From Actinomycetes bacterium (GTDB lineage Bacteria > Actinomycetota > Actinomycetes > Actinomycetales > Microbacteriaceae), in assembly GCA_023431405.1 (NCBI GenBank), contig JAEYVZ010000074.1:1-33931 (forward strand): 33,931 nt of DNA, written 5' to 3'. The position numbers were made by a program, and so were the translations under genes. Numbering within the stretch: the first letter of the stretch is position 1; every line of letters starts with the position of its first letter. Under the pieces are notes generated by a model. It saw only the letters and a program-made list of their open reading frames with translations. It was not told the DNA's origin and searched no databases. Shown here in pieces: positions 30,986-33,931 of this stretch.

Positions 30986-33904
30986 GTGACCACGACCTCT
31001 GCGCCGAATCAGGCCACGCCCTCCAGCCCGCTGCGCCGCGCGATCGGGATCACGCTCGCCGTGATCGCCGCTCTCGTCGTCGCGTTCTTCACCTTTGCGA
31101 GTCTGTTCGCCGACTGGCTCTGGTACGAGCAGCTCGGCTTCGACAGCGTGCTCGTGACGCAGTGGACCGCTCGCGTGGTGATGTTCCTCATCGGGTTCCT
31201 GGCGATGGCCGTCCCCGTGTTCATCGCCATCCAGCTCGCCTACCGGCTGCGCCCCGTCTACGCGCGCCTGAGCTCGCAGCTCGACCACTATCAGGAGGTC
31301 GTGGAGCCGCTGCGGCGCCTCGCGATGTGGGGCATCCCGGTCTTCTTCGGATTCTTCTCGGGCTTCGCCGCCTCTGCCCAGTGGGAGACCGTCTGGCTGT
31401 GGATGAACCGCGTCCCGACCGGCGACGCCGACCCGCAGTTCGGGCTGGACACGAGCTTCTACCTCTTCGAGCTGCCGCTCTACAGCTCCGTGCTCGGCTT
31501 CGCTTCGGCCGTGCTGCTCGTCTGCATCCTCGTGACGGTGCTCGTCGCCTACCTCTACGGGGCCGTGCGCGTGGGCCAGCGAGAGCTGCGCATCTCCAAG
31601 TCGGCACGCATCCAGCTCGCGGTGCTCGCGGGCCTCTACCTGGCCGTCCAGGCCGTGAGCCTCTGGCTCGACCGCTACAAGACGCTGCTGTCCGAGGGTG
31701 AGCGCATCACCGGTGCGGGCTACACCGACGTCAATGCGATCATCCCCGGTCTCACGATCCTGTCGATCGTGGCGATCCTCGTCGCCGCGCTGTTCTTCGT
31801 CACGGCGATCATCGGGCGCTGGCGCTTCCCGCTCATCGCGACCGGCCTGCTCATCGTCTCGTCGCTGGTCGTCGGCGTCGCGTACCCGTGGTTCGTCAAC
31901 CAGTTCCAGGTCGTTCCGAACCAGGAGCGCCTGGAGAGCCAGTTCTACCAGCGCAACATCGACGCCACGAAGAAGGCGTACGGGATCGACGGTCTCGAGA
32001 AGATCGACTACAACGCCGTCTCGACCGCGGAACAGGGCCAGCTGCGCGAGGATGCGGAGACCGCCGCCTCGATCCGCATCATGGATCCCGCGATCATCAG
32101 TCCGACGGTGCGTCAGCTCGAGCAGTACCGCTCCTACTACAAGTTCGGCGACCCGCTCGATGTCGACCGCTATGAGATCGACGGCAAGACGCAGGACACG
32201 GTCGTCTCGGTGCGCGAGCTCGACATGGGCGAGCTCGGTCAGGCCGCCTCCTGGTACAACACGACCCTCGTCTACACCCACGGCTACGGCATGGTCGCGG
32301 CCAAGGGCAACGATCGCACCGCCGACGGCAACCCCGTGTTCCTCGAGCGCGGCATCCCCACGGCAGGCGAGCTGACGACGAGTGAGGAGTACGAGCCTCG
32401 CGTCTACTTCGGCGAGTCGTCGCCGACCTACTCGATCGTCGGAGCCCCCGAGGGTTCTGAGGACATCGAGCTCGACTACCCGCGTGGCAGCGGCGACGAC
32501 GGCGGGAACCAGACGAAGACCACCTTCCAGGGCGACGGTGGCCCCAACGTCGGCAACATCTTCAACCGCCTGATCTACGCGCTGAAGTTCCAGTCGACCG
32601 ACATCCTGTTCTCCGACGCGGTCAACGAGGAGTCGCAGATCCTGTACGACCGCGACCCCGCGACGCGCGTGCAGAAGGCGGCTCCCTATCTCGAGCTCGA
32701 CAACGACCCGTACCCGAGCGTCGTCAACGGGCGCATCGTCTGGATCGTCGACGGCTACACGCTGAGCGCCAACTACCCGTACTCGTCGATCGTGAGCCTG
32801 CGTGAGGCCATCAGCGACACGCAGACCACGGCCTCGCGCGTCGCGCTCGATGACGTCAACTACATCCGGAACTCGGTGAAGGCCACGGTCGACGCGTACG
32901 ACGGCTCGGTCACCCTCTACGCCTGGGACGACACCGACCCCCTCCTTCAGGCATGGCAGAAGGTGTACCCGAACACGCTCAAGCCGATCTCCGAGATGTC
33001 GGGCGATCTGATGAGTCACGTGCGCTACCCGAGCGATCTGTTCAAGGTGCAGCGCGCGATGCTCGGCACTTACCACGTCGATGACGCGGCGTCGTTCTAC
33101 GCCCGCGACAACGCGTGGCGCACGCCCGATGACCCGGTGTCGAAGACGAAGGTGCTCCAGCCGCCGTACTACCTCACGATGCGGATGCCCGGTCAGGACG
33201 ATCCGACGTTCTCGATGTTCACGTCGTTCATCCCGGCGGCGGTGGGTGACAACACCCGCAACGTGCTCATGGGATACCTCGCGGTCGATGCCGATGCGGG
33301 CGGCGAAGACGGCGTCAAGAGCGAGAGCTACGGCAAGCTCAGGATGCTGGAGATCAGCGCCGACCTGAGCGTGCCGGGCCCGGGTCAGGTGCAGAGCCGG
33401 TTCAACTCCGACCAGACCATCTCGTCGCAGATCAACGTGCTGAAGATCGGCCAGTCGGAAGTGCTCAACGGCAATCTGCTGACCCTCCCGGTCGGCGGCG
33501 GCTTCCTCTACGTCCAGCCGGTGTTCGTGCAGCCCAGCAGCGGCACCCAGCTGCCGGCGCTGCGAAAGATCCTCGTGGCGTTCGGCGACGAGCTCGCCTT
33601 CGAAGACACGCTGCAGGAGGCGCTCGACGCGCTGTTCGAGGGCGACTCGGGCGCAAGCGCGGGTGACGGCGATGTGACACCGACGCCGGATCCGTCGCCG
33701 AGCCCGACGCCGGAGCCGTCGCAGCCCTCGCAGCCGAGCGAGCCGGGGTCGAGCGCCACGTTCGACCAGGCACTCGAAGAGGCGCGCGCTGCGATGCTCG
33801 AGCGGGACGCCGCGCTCAAGGCCGGCGACCTGACGAAGTTCGCGGAGGCCGACGCCCGTCTCACGGCAGCGGTGGAGCGACTGCTGGAGCTGAGCGGCGA
33901 CTGA
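30986..33904 (+). CDS. UPF0182 family large membrane protein
   Basis: A 972-residue protein with seven predicted N-terminal membrane helices (about 18-42, 60-85, 112-133, 163-192, 209-226, 250-274 and 280-302) and a large extracellular domain of about 580 residues starting VNQFQVVPNQERLESQFYQR. The FADWLWYEQLGF motif after helix 1 and this junction are family hallmarks of UPF0182 (Rv3193c-like, from memory); the function is unknown. The last 110 residues are an acidic and Pro/Ser/Thr-rich linker (TPTPDPSPSPTPEPSQPSQ) followed by a short helical segment. Such linkers occur in wall-spanning regions. The GTG at 30986 follows TAGGAT. The complete gene ends 27 bases before the right edge. Confidence 0.93.
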   Translation: MTTTSAPNQATPSSPLRRAIGITLAVIAALVVAFFTFASLFADWLWYEQLGFDSVLVTQWTARVVMFLIGFLAMAVPVFIAIQLAYRLRPVYARLSSQLDHYQEVVEPLRRLAMWGIPVFFGFFSGFAASAQWETVWLWMNRVPTGDADPQFGLDTSFYLFELPLYSSVLGFASAVLLVCILVTVLVAYLYGAVRVGQRELRISKSARIQLAVLAGLYLAVQAVSLWLDRYKTLLSEGERITGAGYTDVNAIIPGLTILSIVAILVAALFFVTAIIGRWRFPLIATGLLIVSSLVVGVAYPWFVNQFQVVPNQERLESQFYQRNIDATKKAYGIDGLEKIDYNAVSTAEQGQLREDAETAASIRIMDPAIISPTVRQLEQYRSYYKFGDPLDVDRYEIDGKTQDTVVSVRELDMGELGQAASWYNTTLVYTHGYGMVAAKGNDRTADGNPVFLERGIPTAGELTTSEEYEPRVYFGESSPTYSIVGAPEGSEDIELDYPRGSGDDGGNQTKTTFQGDGGPNVGNIFNRLIYALKFQSTDILFSDAVNEESQILYDRDPATRVQKAAPYLELDNDPYPSVVNGRIVWIVDGYTLSANYPYSSIVSLREAISDTQTTASRVALDDVNYIRNSVKATVDAYDGSVTLYAWDDTDPLLQAWQKVYPNTLKPISEMSGDLMSHVRYPSDLFKVQRAMLGTYHVDDAASFYARDNAWRTPDDPVSKTKVLQPPYYLTMRMPGQDDPTFSMFTSFIPAAVGDNTRNVLMGYLAVDADAGGEDGVKSESYGKLRMLEISADLSVPGPGQVQSRFNSDQTISSQINVLKIGQSEVLNGNLLTLPVGGGFLYVQPVFVQPSSGTQLPALRKILVAFGDELAFEDTLQEALDALFEGDSGASAGDGDVTPTPDPSPSPTPEPSQPSQPSEPGSSATFDQALEEARAAMLERDAALKAGDLTKFAEADARLTAAVERLLELSGD

Positions 33905-33931
33905 CCGCCCGCATACGAGAGAGGCCCGCAC

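Noticed and set aside
30737..33931. Open frame of 1064 codons on the minus strand opposite the UPF0182 gene
   Set aside because: Its composition is the Arg/Asp/Val/His-rich pattern typical of shadows in high-GC DNA, and it shows no domain. The plus-strand UPF0182 frame has membrane helices and family motifs throughout.

Overview
The window is gene-dense chromosomal DNA, about 96% coding and roughly 70% GC by eye. It comes from a high-GC actinobacterium, most likely a member of the Microbacteriaceae such as Microbacterium or a close relative. This placement rests on an actinobacterial-type dapD start, DUF3117, DUF3107, UPF0182, an AdnAB-type helicase-nuclease, a DUF2342 zincin, and many leaderless -10 elements lying directly against start codons. 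I see no insertion sequence, prophage, tRNA, rRNA or CRISPR array, and no gene-free stretch over 300 bases; the longest gaps are about 170-180 bases. I call 28 protein genes, one of them cut by the left edge.

Left block (1-8500): divergent dapD (partial) and dapE for lysine/diaminopimelate synthesis, a GT-C (PIG-V-like) mannosyltransferase overlapping dapE, a 57-residue DUF3117 protein with a UUCG-loop terminator, an O-methyltransferase divergent from tatB, and a tightly overlapped leftward operon of an MgtE_N/CBS protein, a DUF1003 membrane protein and an Mrp ATPase. A rightward pair of a general-stress-like membrane protein and an alpha/beta hydrolase follows. From memory, this order resembles M. 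tuberculosis Rv1201c-Rv1234, but sigE-rseA-htrA is absent between the methyltransferase and tatB.

Middle (8500-16900): a leftward operon of an M24 Xaa-Pro aminopeptidase and a gamma-glutamyltransferase-family protein, a membrane-anchored EEP phosphoesterase divergent from a PHP phosphoesterase, a DEAD-box RNA helicase divergent from a MiaE-like ferritin-fold protein, and a DUF3107 gene with a small membrane-protein gene.

Right block (16900-33931): adnA-adnB (double-strand-break resection), a degenerate phosphotransferase-fold protein, nudC-uvrD2, an orphan ThiF/cyclodehydratase-like gene overlapping uvrD2 tail-to-tail by 158 bases, a DUF2342 zincin divergent from a PDZ-Lon protease, and a UPF0182 membrane protein. 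From memory this follows Rv3211-Rv3193c.

Most of the content is conserved actinobacterial housekeeping, and I did not find a convincing new multigene system. The observations most worth a second look are an approximately 4-5-fold excess of the 7-mer GGATGCC/GGCATCC, ten genes with TANNNT placed 6-7 bases before the start codon, a phosphotransferase that has lost its catalytic residues, the uvrD2/ThiF-like antisense overlap that encodes conserved motifs on both strands, a short UvrD2 without its usual C-terminal modules, and a 16-base tandem repeat behind the methyltransferase gene.
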